A DNA stretch of 64,000 bases. It comes from Chitinophagaceae bacterium (GTDB lineage: Bacteria; Bacteroidota; Bacteroidia; Chitinophagales; UBA10324). A program made the position numbers and the translations under genes. The notes beneath the pieces are model-generated. The model did not search any database. It was not told the origin of the DNA and was given only the letters and a program-made list of their open reading frames with translations. The DNA lies in the NCBI GenBank assembly GCA_016704325.1, contig JADJAG010000011.1, positions 248,001-312,000 on the forward strand, read 5' to 3'. Positions 17,047-25,823 of the stretch are shown in pieces (position 1 is the stretch's first letter; each line of letters starts with the position of its first letter).

Positions 17047-19773
17047 ATGAAAAATTCAAAAACAAATTACCCGCAAAGAACAACAACCATGTTTCTCGCA
17101 ATCCTTCTCTCGTTTTCATTAACTGCAACAGCACAAATTACAGCGCCCGAAATCCAGTGGCAGAATACCATTGGAGGAAGCGGCTTTGATTATCTTTATT
17201 CAATTCAGCAAACCTCCGATGGCGGTTACATCCTCGGTGGATCTTCTTCCTCATACATCTCCGGTGACAAATCGGAAGCTTCGCTGGGCGGTTCGGATTA
17301 CTGGGTGGTGAAACTGGATGCCACCGGCGCAATTCAGTGGCAGAATGTTATTGGAGGAAGCGGCAGTGATGATCTTGTGTCAATTCAGCAAACTTCCGAT
17401 GGCGGTTACATCCTTGGCGGATATTCTTATTCAGACATCTCCGGTGACAAGACGGAAGCTTCGCTGGGATCACTTGATTACTGGGTGGTGAAACTAGATG
17501 CCACCGGCGCAATTCAGTGGCAGAATACCATCGGAGGAAGCAACTACGATCAACTTAGTTCAATTCAGCAAACCTCCGATGGCGGTTACATACTCAGCGG
17601 ATATTCTTCTTCAGGCATCTCCGGTGACAAAACGGAAGCTTATCAGGGAGGATTTGATTACTGGGTGGTGAAACTGGATGCCACCGGCGCCATTCAATGG
17701 CAGAATACCATTGGAGGAAGCGACTATGATGTACTTTATTCAATTCAGCAAACCTCCGATGGCGGTTACATCCTCGGCGGATATTCTGATTCTGGCATCT
17801 CCGGTGACAAGACGGAAGCTTCAAAGGGCGGAGAAGATTACTGGGTGGTGAAATTGGATGCCGCCGGTGCTATTCAATGGCAGAATACCATTGGAGGATT
17901 CTATAATGATTATTTTCTTGGATCCATTCAGCAAACCTCCGATGGCGGTTACATCCTCGGCGGAGATTCTGAGTCAGGCAACTCCGGTGACAAGACGGAA
18001 GCTTCAAAGGGCGGAGCTGATTACTGGGTGGTGAAATTGGATGCCGCCGGCGCTATTCAATGGCAGAATACCATTGGAGGAAGCTCACATGATCGACTTT
18101 ATTCAATTCAGCAAACCTCCGATGGCGGTTATATCCTCGGCGGATGGTCTCAATCAGGCATCTCCGGCGACAAGACGGAAGCTTTGCTGGGAGGAAATGA
18201 TTACTGGGTGGTGAAACTAAATGGCAACGGGGTCATTAAGTGGCAGAATACCATTGGAGGAAGCAGTATTGATGATCTTTATTCAATCCAGCAAACCTCC
18301 GATGGCGGTTACATCCTCGGCGGAAGGTCTGAATCTGGCATTTCCGGTGACAAGACTGAAGTTTTGCAGGGTGGTATTGCATATGATTACTGGGTGGTGA
18401 AACTGTATTCTGAATGCTATCAAGTATTCTACGCTGATGCAGATGGTGACGGATATGGCAATGCTGCTGTGAGCAATTGCAGCAAATTGCCCGGCTACGT
18501 TACCAATTCGACCGACTGCAACGATGCAAATGCAGCAATCTATCCCAGCGCTTGTGATGCCGGTAATGCTAATGGTATTGATGATAACTGTGATGGTCTT
18601 ATTGATGATGGATTTGGTGCCATCAATTATTATGTGGATGGTGATGGTGATGGCTATGGTACAGGTATCGAACTATCTCTATGCGAAAATCCGGGTAGTG
18701 ACTACTCACTGAATAATTCCGATTGCGATGATGCAAATGCATCTGTGTATCCCGGCGCTTGCGATGCCGGCAATGATAACGGTATTGATGATAATTGTGA
18801 TGGTTTTATAGACGATGGATTTGGTGCTATCAATTATTATGTGGATGCTGATGGTGATGGCTATGGTACCGGTATCGAACTATCTCTATGCGAAAATCCG
18901 GGTAGTGGCTATTCACTGAATAATTCCGATTGCGATGATGCAAATGCATCTATCTATCCCGGTGCTTGCGATGCTGGCAATGGTAACGGTATTGATGATA
19001 ACTGCGATGGCATAGCTGATGATGGATTTAGTGCCACCAATTATTATGTGGATGCTGATGGTGATGGCTATGGAGCGAGCAGCGAGCTATCTCTATGCGA
19101 AAATCCGGGTAGTGGCTATTCACTGAACAATACCGATTGCGATGATACAAATTCCGAAGTCAATCCCATTGCATCTGAAATCTTTAATGGTTTGGATGAC
19201 AACTGCGATGGAATAATTGACATTGCATGCAATCCTCCAACTGAACTGATAGTCAAAAACCTTACTGCAACTTCGGTTAAATTCAAATGGGGTTATTCGG
19301 CCACTTCTTACAAATTACGTTACAAAGTTGCCACCTTAGGAACCTGGACATTACTCGGTCCTAACGGTCAAACAAAAACAGTGGAAGGTCTCCTTGCCAA
19401 TACAAATTATGTCTGGCAGGTAAAGAGTGTTTGTAATGTGGATCCTAAGATTATTTCAGAATGGTCAGCAAAACAGTTTTTTACCTCTGCTCCGTTCAAG
19501 GTATCAACTGAGACTGAAATACCATCATTAGAAGTCTATCCCAATCCATTTTCCAATTCAGCTACCATTTCATTTTCCTTACCCGAAGCCACTCATGCTT
19601 ACATTGAATTGTTTGACCTTGCTGGTAGGAAACTCCAAACCATTGTTGATAAAGACCTCTCTTCAGGAAATCATGAAGTGATCTTTCAACGCGGGCAATT
19701 GAGTTCGGGGCTTTACTTGTTGCAGGTGAAGTTGGGTGATATATTGGAAGTGAGAAAATTGGTGGTGGAATAA
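17047..19773 (+). CDS. T9SS cargo protein with seven 60-residue repeats and four MopE-like repeats
   Basis: 908 aa from the ATG at 17047. An in-frame start 45 bp upstream is rejected because this ATG and the preceding AATCCA match the paralogue exactly and place the signal peptide correctly. Seven ~60-residue propeller-type units (about 36-456) are followed by four MopE-like units. Each of these has Y(Y)xDxDGDGYG, a Cys, DCDDAN, YPGACDAG and GIDDNCDG (about 460-725). A fibronectin type III domain (~730-815) and a type A sorting domain (~830-908) complete it. The dense acidic loops predict calcium binding. It differs from the preceding paralogue mainly in having four MopE-like units instead of one. 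It is probably a surface-attached adhesive or structural protein. Confidence 0.82.
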   Translation: MKNSKTNYPQRTTTMFLAILLSFSLTATAQITAPEIQWQNTIGGSGFDYLYSIQQTSDGGYILGGSSSSYISGDKSEASLGGSDYWVVKLDATGAIQWQNVIGGSGSDDLVSIQQTSDGGYILGGYSYSDISGDKTEASLGSLDYWVVKLDATGAIQWQNTIGGSNYDQLSSIQQTSDGGYILSGYSSSGISGDKTEAYQGGFDYWVVKLDATGAIQWQNTIGGSDYDVLYSIQQTSDGGYILGGYSDSGISGDKTEASKGGEDYWVVKLDAAGAIQWQNTIGGFYNDYFLGSIQQTSDGGYILGGDSESGNSGDKTEASKGGADYWVVKLDAAGAIQWQNTIGGSSHDRLYSIQQTSDGGYILGGWSQSGISGDKTEALLGGNDYWVVKLNGNGVIKWQNTIGGSSIDDLYSIQQTSDGGYILGGRSESGISGDKTEVLQGGIAYDYWVVKLYSECYQVFYADADGDGYGNAAVSNCSKLPGYVTNSTDCNDANAAIYPSACDAGNANGIDDNCDGLIDDGFGAINYYVDGDGDGYGTGIELSLCENPGSDYSLNNSDCDDANASVYPGACDAGNDNGIDDNCDGFIDDGFGAINYYVDADGDGYGTGIELSLCENPGSGYSLNNSDCDDANASIYPGACDAGNGNGIDDNCDGIADDGFSATNYYVDADGDGYGASSELSLCENPGSGYSLNNTDCDDTNSEVNPIASEIFNGLDDNCDGIIDIACNPPTELIVKNLTATSVKFKWGYSATSYKLRYKVATLGTWTLLGPNGQTKTVEGLLANTNYVWQVKSVCNVDPKIISEWSAKQFFTSAPFKVSTETEIPSLEVYPNPFSNSATISFSLPEATHAYIELFDLAGRKLQTIVDKDLSSGNHEVIFQRGQLSSGLYLLQVKLGDILEVRKLVVE
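17152..18414 (+). repeat. Seven ~180-bp in-frame repeats, second paralogue
   Basis: This is the same unit as in the upstream paralogue, again seven copies, with the same conserved core and variable tips. Unit 5 carries an insertion of one codon and a replaced tip (GGFYNDYFLGS). Equal copy number in both genes points to duplication of a gene that already had the array. Confidence 0.85.
18430..19230 (+). repeat. Four MopE-like repeat units (~190 bp each)
   Basis: Units 2-4 share long stretches of DNA (for example CTATCTCTATGCGAAAATCC and GATTGCGATGATGCAAATGC), so they are recent duplications. Unit 1 is divergent and resembles the single unit of the neighbouring paralogue. Each encodes a DGDGYG loop and a DDNCDG loop of putative metal-binding type. 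Confidence 0.8.
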
Positions 19774-19929
19774 AACATGGTCTATGTTGTGATTTTATTG
19801 ATGGCTATGATTATCATGATTTTATTCATCATGACCATCATATTAATCACAAAAATCACAGTTTAGACAAAATGCAGATTTGCCACAAAAGATGAGGAGA
19901 AGTTAAGCGTTGAATATAAGTTATTGCTG

Positions 19930-19966
19930 CAAGATTTGACAACTTTCAAAAGGTTGTCAAATCTTG
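19930..19966. terminator. Strong hairpin downstream of the repeat-protein gene
   Basis: CAAGATTTGACAAC pairs perfectly over 14 bp with GTTGTCAAATCTTG around a 9-nt loop, and a TTCTTT run follows. It lies ~155 bp past the stop codon. It may be a terminator or one of the palindromic intergenic repeats common in this phylum. Confidence 0.5.
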
Positions 19967-20113
19967 TTCTTTATTGAGAATAACCAACACATACTAAAAT
20001 TGCTGCTGTAATGCGCGCCTTTGAATTCAGGGCTTTGCTTATTGAAGATTATGTTGATGATGATCTTGATTAGAATCGACATCACCATCACCAGCATAAC
20101 AATCAGAAGAATC

Positions 20114-20543
20114 GGGTGTACGACAATTTGGTTCTTAAAAATTGTGTGTTCAATATTGATTTTTGTCATTGTAAGGTGAAACGAAGAAGCAATCCGCACC
20201 ACGAAGTGTCATTGCGAGGAGGAACGACGAAGCAATCCCCATGTACTACTATACTACATTCCCTTATTGAATTATTAATTGGTTCTAATCAGGGGATTGC
20301 TTCATCCCGCCATTGGGACTTTGATAATTCAAACATTGTATTGGCGGGATTCGCAATGACGGTTAAACACAACGTCGTTGCATGGTGAAACAACGAAGTC
20401 ATCCCACCACAAAGAAGCCAGGTCGCCAAAAAATAAAATCACTGATGATCCTCCGCCTCTTCTTAGCGACTTGGCGTCTTAGCGCTAAATAAAAACCTTC
20501 GAGGATGGTATCATTAATACCAATATAGATTTGTCGTACACCC
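20114..20543. mobile_element. MITE-like element, family 2, copy A (430 bp) with 8-bp target duplication
   Basis: Terminal inverted repeats GGGTGTACGACAA (20114-20126) and TTGTCGTACACCC (20531-20543) bound a non-coding 430-bp segment. GAAGAATC flanks both ends directly (20106-20113 and 20544-20551), a perfect 8-bp target duplication. The interior contains other repetitive words, such as CATTGCGAGGAGGAACGACG and a GAAGCAATCC inverted pair. Its interior differs from copies B-D, which share only the ends with it. The right end lies 62 bp upstream of the next gene's ATG. Confidence 0.85.
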
Positions 20544-20605
20544 GAAGAATCACATTTTACACTATATGCGGCACAATTTTTACCTTCACCACCAATCTAC
20601 AATAT

Positions 20606-21223
20606 ATGAAACCACCAATCATCTTCATTACCATATTCTTCCTCTGCTGTTTTTTGCAAAGTACAGTTACTGCACAGGATGATAAGTCTGCAAAGAAAGA
20701 CAAGCGTACCTATTTCGGCCTGTTTGCCGGATTAAACACCGGGAAAACAAGTTTTGAACCTGAACTTTATGAATCAAGTGCTAATCTCGGGTATCAGTTT
20801 GGTTTTTTTGTACGCTCGGGTGGATGGGGCTATATTCAAAGTGGACTACTCTATCAGAAACTGTCTCAGGATCTTACTACCGGCAGTTCCTTTCCCATAG
20901 ATGAATCCGATAACCTGAATGTCGGCCGGATCGAAATACCGGCTTTGATCGGGCTTAACGTATTACCTATCGGGAAAAATTTACTCAATATCCGCGCTTT
21001 TGCCGGGCCTACTTTTTCATATGCTGTCGGCGTAAGTGACAATACCCTGAGCTTCGAAGCCGGCGATCTCAACAGACTTCAGATGGACCTTGGCGGAGGC
21101 ATCGGTTTGGATGTGCTTATCATGAAACTGGATTTTGGTTACAATTATGGCCTGGCTAATTTCATGAATGGTCAGACCGGACATTTGGGATATGCTTATG
21201 TTACGTTTGGGTTGGGATTTTAG
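20606..21223 (+). CDS. Outer-membrane beta-barrel protein, PorT-like fold
   Basis: 205 aa from the ATG at 20606. A longer frame begins inside the mobile-element end with TTG and lacks a signal peptide at its start, so it is rejected. The signal peptide is about 1-24 (ending TVTAQ). The rest is alternating beta strands with glycine turns (TYFGLFAGLNTGKTSF, YQFGFFVRSGGWGYIQSGLLYQ, GGGIGLDVLIMKLDFGYNYGL). The C-terminus GYAYVTFGLGF ends in Phe, as outer-membrane barrels do. It matches the small barrels named outer-membrane beta-barrel or PorT family in Bacteroidota; the function of this copy is unknown. Its upstream region was replaced by a mobile element. Confidence 0.78.
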   Translation: MKPPIIFITIFFLCCFLQSTVTAQDDKSAKKDKRTYFGLFAGLNTGKTSFEPELYESSANLGYQFGFFVRSGGWGYIQSGLLYQKLSQDLTTGSSFPIDESDNLNVGRIEIPALIGLNVLPIGKNLLNIRAFAGPTFSYAVGVSDNTLSFEAGDLNRLQMDLGGGIGLDVLIMKLDFGYNYGLANFMNGQTGHLGYAYVTFGLGF

Positions 21224-21287
21224 TGGATTGATTGATTTCAGAGATCCAGGAATCAAGCTACAGGAGCCAGGAGCCATGAACCAGGAG

Positions 21288-21340
21288 CCAAGAACCAGGA
21301 ACCAAGACATGAGTTGTCCTGACTCTTGGTTCCTGGTTCC
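21288..21340. repeat. Imperfect inverted repeat between the barrel gene and the atp operon
   Basis: CCAAGAACCAGGAACCAAG (21288-21306) faces CTTGGTTCCTGGTTCC (21324-21339). These words recur over 21242-21360, so the transcript can form a long hairpin. It may terminate barrel transcription ahead of the atp promoter. Confidence 0.6.
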
Positions 21341-21457
21341 TGATACTTGGTTCTTTGTCCCGGAATAAATACTTTAAATAACTTCATCCGCAACCTCAAT
21401 ACACGCGTCTCCGCAATAAATTTCCATCATTCCCTTACTTTTTCAAACTCCCTTACC

Positions 21458-21465
21458 TATCTTTG
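21458..21465 (+). promoter_or_regulatory. Bacteroidota -7 promoter element of the atp operon
   Basis: TATCTTTG matches the TAnnTTTG consensus exactly, 36 nt before the chosen atpB ATG. A TTTTTC tract ~19 bp upstream could serve as the -33 region. Confidence 0.65.
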
Positions 21466-21501
21466 CCCCGCCTTTTAGCAAACCCCCTGGCTTTTAACGG
21501 A

Positions 21502-22638
21502 ATGTTACGCAGTATTGTCTATAAGTTATTGGTGATCATTGTGTTAGTGATGGGTAATGCTGTCAATATATTTGCAGGAGAGCCGGTATCTGATCATGAA
21601 GCACATGGAACTGAACCTGCCACCCATGCCACAGAAGCAGCCCCTCATGCAGAAGAAGCAAAAGAAAAAGAAGGTTTCAACCCCGGAAAAGTAATTATTG
21701 ATCACATCAGCGACAGTCATGAGTGGCATTTCTTTTCTTTCGAGAAAACGGATGGTTCTGAAATTCATGGTTCACTTCCATTACCGGTTATTCTTTATTC
21801 TCCTTCCAAAGGTCTCAGCATGTTTTCTTACGGCCGGTTTCACCACGGCCATTCCGAATACAATGGATATAAAGTGGAAGAAGACGTAATCATGGCTACC
21901 GATGGCAGCCCTGTGTACGACTTTTCACTTACCAAGAACGTGATGCAGATGCTGATTGGTGTCTCCCTCATGCTGCTGATCTTCCTATCCGTTGCCCGCA
22001 ATTTCAAAAAGTATGGTACTAAGGCACCAAGAGGAATTCATTCCGTGGTGGAAGTGGTGGTGATGTTTATCCGCGATCAGATTGCCAAACCGCTGCTCGG
22101 AGAAAAGTCCGGCAAATACCTTCCTTACCTGCTTACCCTGTTCTTCTTTATATGGATCAATAACCTCATTGGCCTCGTGCCGGGTGCAGCTAACGTAACC
22201 GGAAACATTGCAGTGGCGATGGTGCTTGCCGTGTTTACCTTCATATTAATGATGGTGGGCTCACGCCGGCAATACTGGTCGCACATGGCTGCTCCGGTCG
22301 GTGTACCTTATGCAGTCTGGCCCATCCTGGTTCCTATCGAATTCATCAGTAACCTGATCGTAAAGCCTTTCGCCCTCATGATCCGGTTATTTGCCAACAT
22401 GCTGGCAGGTCACCTGATCGTGCTGTCGTTCCTGATGCTCATCTTCATCTTTTCAGCCATGAGTATTGTGGCCGGATTAGGTGCTTCCGTTTTCTCAGTG
22501 GCTTTCGCCATCTTTATCTACTTCCTCGAATTGCTGGTGTGCGCCCTTCAGGCATACATCTTTACGATATTAACGGCCCTCTTCATCAGCGAAACCATCG
22601 TCACAGGCGGGCACGATCACAAAGAATCTCATCACTAA
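21502..22638 (+). CDS. atpB: F-type ATP synthase subunit a
   Basis: 378 aa from the ATG at 21502. An in-frame TTG at 21463 overlaps the promoter element and is rejected. A signal-like N-terminus and a long His/Glu-rich periplasmic segment (~25-145) precede the membrane core, a layout usual for Bacteroidota. The core has five to six helices. The conserved Arg in FALMIRLFANMLAGHLI is the residue that faces the c-ring carboxylate in proton transfer. The C-terminal helix FLELLVCALQAYIFTILTALF is typical. It is the first gene of atpBEFHAG. Confidence 0.95.
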   Translation: MLRSIVYKLLVIIVLVMGNAVNIFAGEPVSDHEAHGTEPATHATEAAPHAEEAKEKEGFNPGKVIIDHISDSHEWHFFSFEKTDGSEIHGSLPLPVILYSPSKGLSMFSYGRFHHGHSEYNGYKVEEDVIMATDGSPVYDFSLTKNVMQMLIGVSLMLLIFLSVARNFKKYGTKAPRGIHSVVEVVVMFIRDQIAKPLLGEKSGKYLPYLLTLFFFIWINNLIGLVPGAANVTGNIAVAMVLAVFTFILMMVGSRRQYWSHMAAPVGVPYAVWPILVPIEFISNLIVKPFALMIRLFANMLAGHLIVLSFLMLIFIFSAMSIVAGLGASVFSVAFAIFIYFLELLVCALQAYIFTILTALFISETIVTGGHDHKESHH

Positions 22639-22671
22639 CATTTTTTTCAAATCAATTAAACTCAATTCATT

Positions 22672-22926
22672 ATGATGCATTTACTGAGCATTTTGTTTTT
22701 AGCTATTGACGGTTACGCACAAATGGGTGCAGGTATCGGAGCTGGTCTTGCTGCTATCGGAGCAGGTATCGGTGTAGGTTTGATCGGTGCCAATGCACTG
22801 CAATCAATTGCCCGTCAGCCCGAAGCAACCAACGACATCCGTACCAACATGTTTATCACGGCCGCTTTGGTGGAAGGGGTTGCCTTGTTCGGTATTGTTG
22901 TTTGCGTGTTGATTCTTTTCCTCTAG
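22672..22926 (+). CDS. atpE: F-type ATP synthase subunit c
   Basis: 84 aa with two membrane helices around the polar loop ARQPEATNDIR. Glycine-rich helix 1 (GAGIGAGLAAIGAGIGVGLIG) suits tight c-ring packing. E68 in ALVEGVALFG is the ion-carrying carboxylate. It is followed by Gly, without the Ser/Thr and Gln that mark sodium-type rings, so proton coupling is inferred. The length is a little long because of ~15 extra N-terminal residues. It is 33 bp after atpB. Confidence 0.95.
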   Translation: MMHLLSILFLAIDGYAQMGAGIGAGLAAIGAGIGVGLIGANALQSIARQPEATNDIRTNMFITAALVEGVALFGIVVCVLILFL

Positions 22927-23074
22927 TAACTGCTGCATCCGGAATAGTAAAGGCAGTTAAGTGTAGCCGGTTGAAAAACCGCTTTCTCTTATTGACCTGT
23001 ACATAATAATACCGGAGCCTCTGTTGCCTGAAAGGAACAGTCTATTCATTAGCATAACCTGAAACAGCATACAC

Positions 23075-23575
23075 ATGCAACTATTACAACCTTCACTGGG
23101 ACTACTTTTCTGGACAGCCGTCATATTCCTGCTCGTGCTGTTCATCCTGAAAAAATATGCCTGGAAACCTATCCTGCAAGCCCTCGACGACCGGGAGCAC
23201 ACGATTGATGATGCGCTGAAAACTGCGGAACGGACCAAGCAGGAAATGCTGGGCATGAAAAGCGAGCATGAAGCCATGCTGCAAATGGCCAAGCAGGAAC
23301 GTGTGCAGATTCTGAAGGAAGCCAAGGAAGTAAAAGAACAAATTATTGCCGAAGCACGGGAGAGAGCAAAAGACGAAGCTGCCAAAATCATGGAGGAAAC
23401 ACGCCGCGAGATTGAAAACCGCCGCAAAGAAGCCATCGTGGATGTGAAAAATCAGATTGGTCATATGGTGGTAGATGTTGCAGAAAAAGTATTGCGCCGT
23501 GAGCTGAGTAACAAGGCAGAGCAGGAAGCCTATGTAACGCGCCTGGCCAATGATTTAACCACACAGAATAATTAA
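23075..23575 (+). CDS. atpF: F-type ATP synthase subunit b
   Basis: 166 aa. A single N-terminal membrane helix (LGLLFWTAVIFLLVLFIL, ~8-27) is followed by a long charged coiled coil, the peripheral stalk. Only one b gene is present, so a homodimeric stalk is expected. A 148-bp gap separates it from atpE and nothing recognisable lies there. The stop is 8 bp before the atpH start. Confidence 0.94.
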   Translation: MQLLQPSLGLLFWTAVIFLLVLFILKKYAWKPILQALDDREHTIDDALKTAERTKQEMLGMKSEHEAMLQMAKQERVQILKEAKEVKEQIIAEARERAKDEAAKIMEETRREIENRRKEAIVDVKNQIGHMVVDVAEKVLRRELSNKAEQEAYVTRLANDLTTQNN

Positions 23576-23583
23576 CCGGAACC

Positions 23584-24144
23584 ATGCGTAATCCAAGGGT
23601 TGCATATCGCTACGCCAAGGCTTTGATTGATTTCGCAATCGAAAGCAATCAACTGGATGAAGTAAAAAAAGACGTAGACCTCCTTAGGGCGACTTCCCAC
23701 CCGGAACTGAATGCCGTTATTGCTTCACCAATTGTGAGTGGCGATAAAAAAGCAAAGATATTTTCCGCCATCTACCATGGTAAAGTGAGCGACATCACCG
23801 AAAAATTTTTCTACCTGGTATTTAAGAAGAACCGTGAGTTTGTGATGCGCGATATCGGCGAAGCCTTCGACTGGCAATACAATGAAATAAAAGGGATTGT
23901 AGTAGCAACACTTACTTCCGCTATTCCGCTCGACGGTGCCTTGCATGACGATATTTTCAATCGCGTTTCCGCTTTGCCTCGTTTTAAGGGGAAAACAGTA
24001 CAGTTACACATCAAAATAGATCCGGAAATAATAGGGGGATTTATCCTGGAAGTAAATGATAATAAGTTCGATGCCAGCATACGGCACGACCTGCATTTCA
24101 TTAAGCAGGAATTCATTCACAACCTTTATGAAATGAAGTATTAA
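23584..24144 (+). CDS. atpH: F-type ATP synthase subunit delta
   Basis: 186 aa. Helical N-terminal domain (VAYRYAKALIDFAIESNQLD) that caps the alpha3beta3 head, and a C-terminal part with KIDPEIIGGFILEVNDNKFDASIRHDL, the OSCP/delta signature region. It links the peripheral stalk to F1. Normal length, in the canonical position between b and alpha. Confidence 0.94.
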   Translation: MRNPRVAYRYAKALIDFAIESNQLDEVKKDVDLLRATSHPELNAVIASPIVSGDKKAKIFSAIYHGKVSDITEKFFYLVFKKNREFVMRDIGEAFDWQYNEIKGIVVATLTSAIPLDGALHDDIFNRVSALPRFKGKTVQLHIKIDPEIIGGFILEVNDNKFDASIRHDLHFIKQEFIHNLYEMKY

Positions 24145-24166
24145 CGAATAAAAATTTTGAAGCATT

Positions 24167-25753
24167 ATGACAGACATCAAACCGGAAGAAATCTCCTCCA
24201 TCCTTCGCGAACAGCTTAGCGGATTTAATACTGCAGCACAGCTGGAAGAAGTAGGCAAGGTATTACAGATTGGTGATGGTATTGCCCGCGTATATGGACT
24301 TACCAACGTGCAGGCTGGAGAATTGGTGGAGTTTGAAGAAGGCACCCGCGCCATCGTACTGAACCTGGAAGAAGACAATGTAGGTATCGTATTAATGGGT
24401 GGCGGAGAAACAATCAAAGAAGGTGATACCGTTCGCCGTACAGGCAAGATTGCATCTATTAATGTAGGGGAAGGCATGGTTGGCCGTGTTGTAAATACAC
24501 TGGGCGACCCGATTGATGGTAAAGGACCGATTGAAGGAAAGCTTTACGAGATGCCGTTGGAAAGAAAAGCTCCCGGCGTATTGTTCCGTCAGCCGGTAAA
24601 GGAACCATTGCAGACCGGATTGAAAGCCATTGATGCCATGATTCCTATTGGTCGCGGTCAACGTGAGTTGATCATCGGTGACCGTCAAACCGGTAAAACC
24701 GCTATCGGCATTGATACCATCATCAATCAAAAAGAGTTTTATGACCGTGGCGAACCGGTTTTCTGCATCTATGTAGGTATCGGACAAAAAGCTTCTACTA
24801 TTGCCAACGTGGCGAAAGTGCTGGAAGAAAAAGGGGCAATGGCTTATACTGTTATTGTTACTGCTTCCGCATCAGACCCTGCACCATTGCAGTTCTATGC
24901 ACCGTTTGCCGGTTGCTGTATCGGAGAGTTTTTCCGTGATACAGGCCGTGCAGCTTTGATTATCTATGATGACTTAAGTAAACAGGCAGTAGCCTACCGG
25001 GAAGTTTCCCTGTTGCTGCGTCGTCCGCCCGGACGTGAAGCCTATCCCGGAGATATCTTCTACTTGCACTCTCGTTTGCTGGAACGTGCCGCAAAAATTA
25101 TTGAATCGAATGCCGTGGTTGCCAATATGAATGACTTGCCGGAATCCATTCGTTCCCTGGTAAAAGGGGGTGGTTCACTCACTGCCTTACCTATCATCGA
25201 AACACAGGCAGGCGACGTTTCCGCATACATTCCTACCAACGTAATCTCGATCACCGACGGACAGATATTTTTGGAATCGAACCTCTTCAACTCCGGTGTA
25301 CGGCCCGCTATTAATGTGGGTATCTCCGTGAGTCGTGTGGGTGGTAATGCGCAGATTAAATCGATGAAGAAGATCGCAGGTACCCTGAAATTAGATCAGG
25401 CGCAATTCCGCGAATTGGAAGCCTTCTCCAAATTTGGAGGTGACCTTGATGCTGCAACAAAGGCAGTTATCGATAAGGGTGCACGTAACGTGGAGATACT
25501 AAAGCAAAGGCAGTTTTCTCCGATGGCGGTGGAAAAGCAAATTGCTATCATCTATCTCGGAACACAAGGTTTGTTAAGCAATGTTCCGGTGAAGAATGTG
25601 AAAGCGTTTGAAGAAGCATTTCTTAATGTACTGGATGCGCATCACAAAGATGTGCTGGAAGATTTCCGCAAAGGCAACCTGAGCGATGCAAGTATTGCAA
25701 CTATTAAGAAAGTGGCGAAGGATACAGAAGTGGCATACACAGAAAAAAAATAA
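24167..25753 (+). CDS. atpA: F-type ATP synthase subunit alpha
   Basis: 528 aa. An N-terminal beta barrel (~25-95) precedes the nucleotide-binding domain with Walker A GDRQTGKT at 171-178. The ALIIYDDLSKQAVAYR region and the PAINVGISVSRVGG signature are present. Alpha sites bind nucleotide without catalysis; catalysis needs beta (atpD), which is not in this window. 22 bp after atpH. Confidence 0.97.
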   Translation: MTDIKPEEISSILREQLSGFNTAAQLEEVGKVLQIGDGIARVYGLTNVQAGELVEFEEGTRAIVLNLEEDNVGIVLMGGGETIKEGDTVRRTGKIASINVGEGMVGRVVNTLGDPIDGKGPIEGKLYEMPLERKAPGVLFRQPVKEPLQTGLKAIDAMIPIGRGQRELIIGDRQTGKTAIGIDTIINQKEFYDRGEPVFCIYVGIGQKASTIANVAKVLEEKGAMAYTVIVTASASDPAPLQFYAPFAGCCIGEFFRDTGRAALIIYDDLSKQAVAYREVSLLLRRPPGREAYPGDIFYLHSRLLERAAKIIESNAVVANMNDLPESIRSLVKGGGSLTALPIIETQAGDVSAYIPTNVISITDGQIFLESNLFNSGVRPAINVGISVSRVGGNAQIKSMKKIAGTLKLDQAQFRELEAFSKFGGDLDAATKAVIDKGARNVEILKQRQFSPMAVEKQIAIIYLGTQGLLSNVPVKNVKAFEEAFLNVLDAHHKDVLEDFRKGNLSDASIATIKKVAKDTEVAYTEKK

Positions 25754-25823
25754 GGAATACGAAAAGGAATAGCACTCCTTACAGGAATTGAAATTCATTT
25801 TTCGGCATTCAAATACATAACAA

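Noticed and set aside
23076..23585. Minus-strand frames covering atpF
   Set aside because: Plus-strand atpF is unambiguous by sequence and operon position; the opposite frames are shadows.
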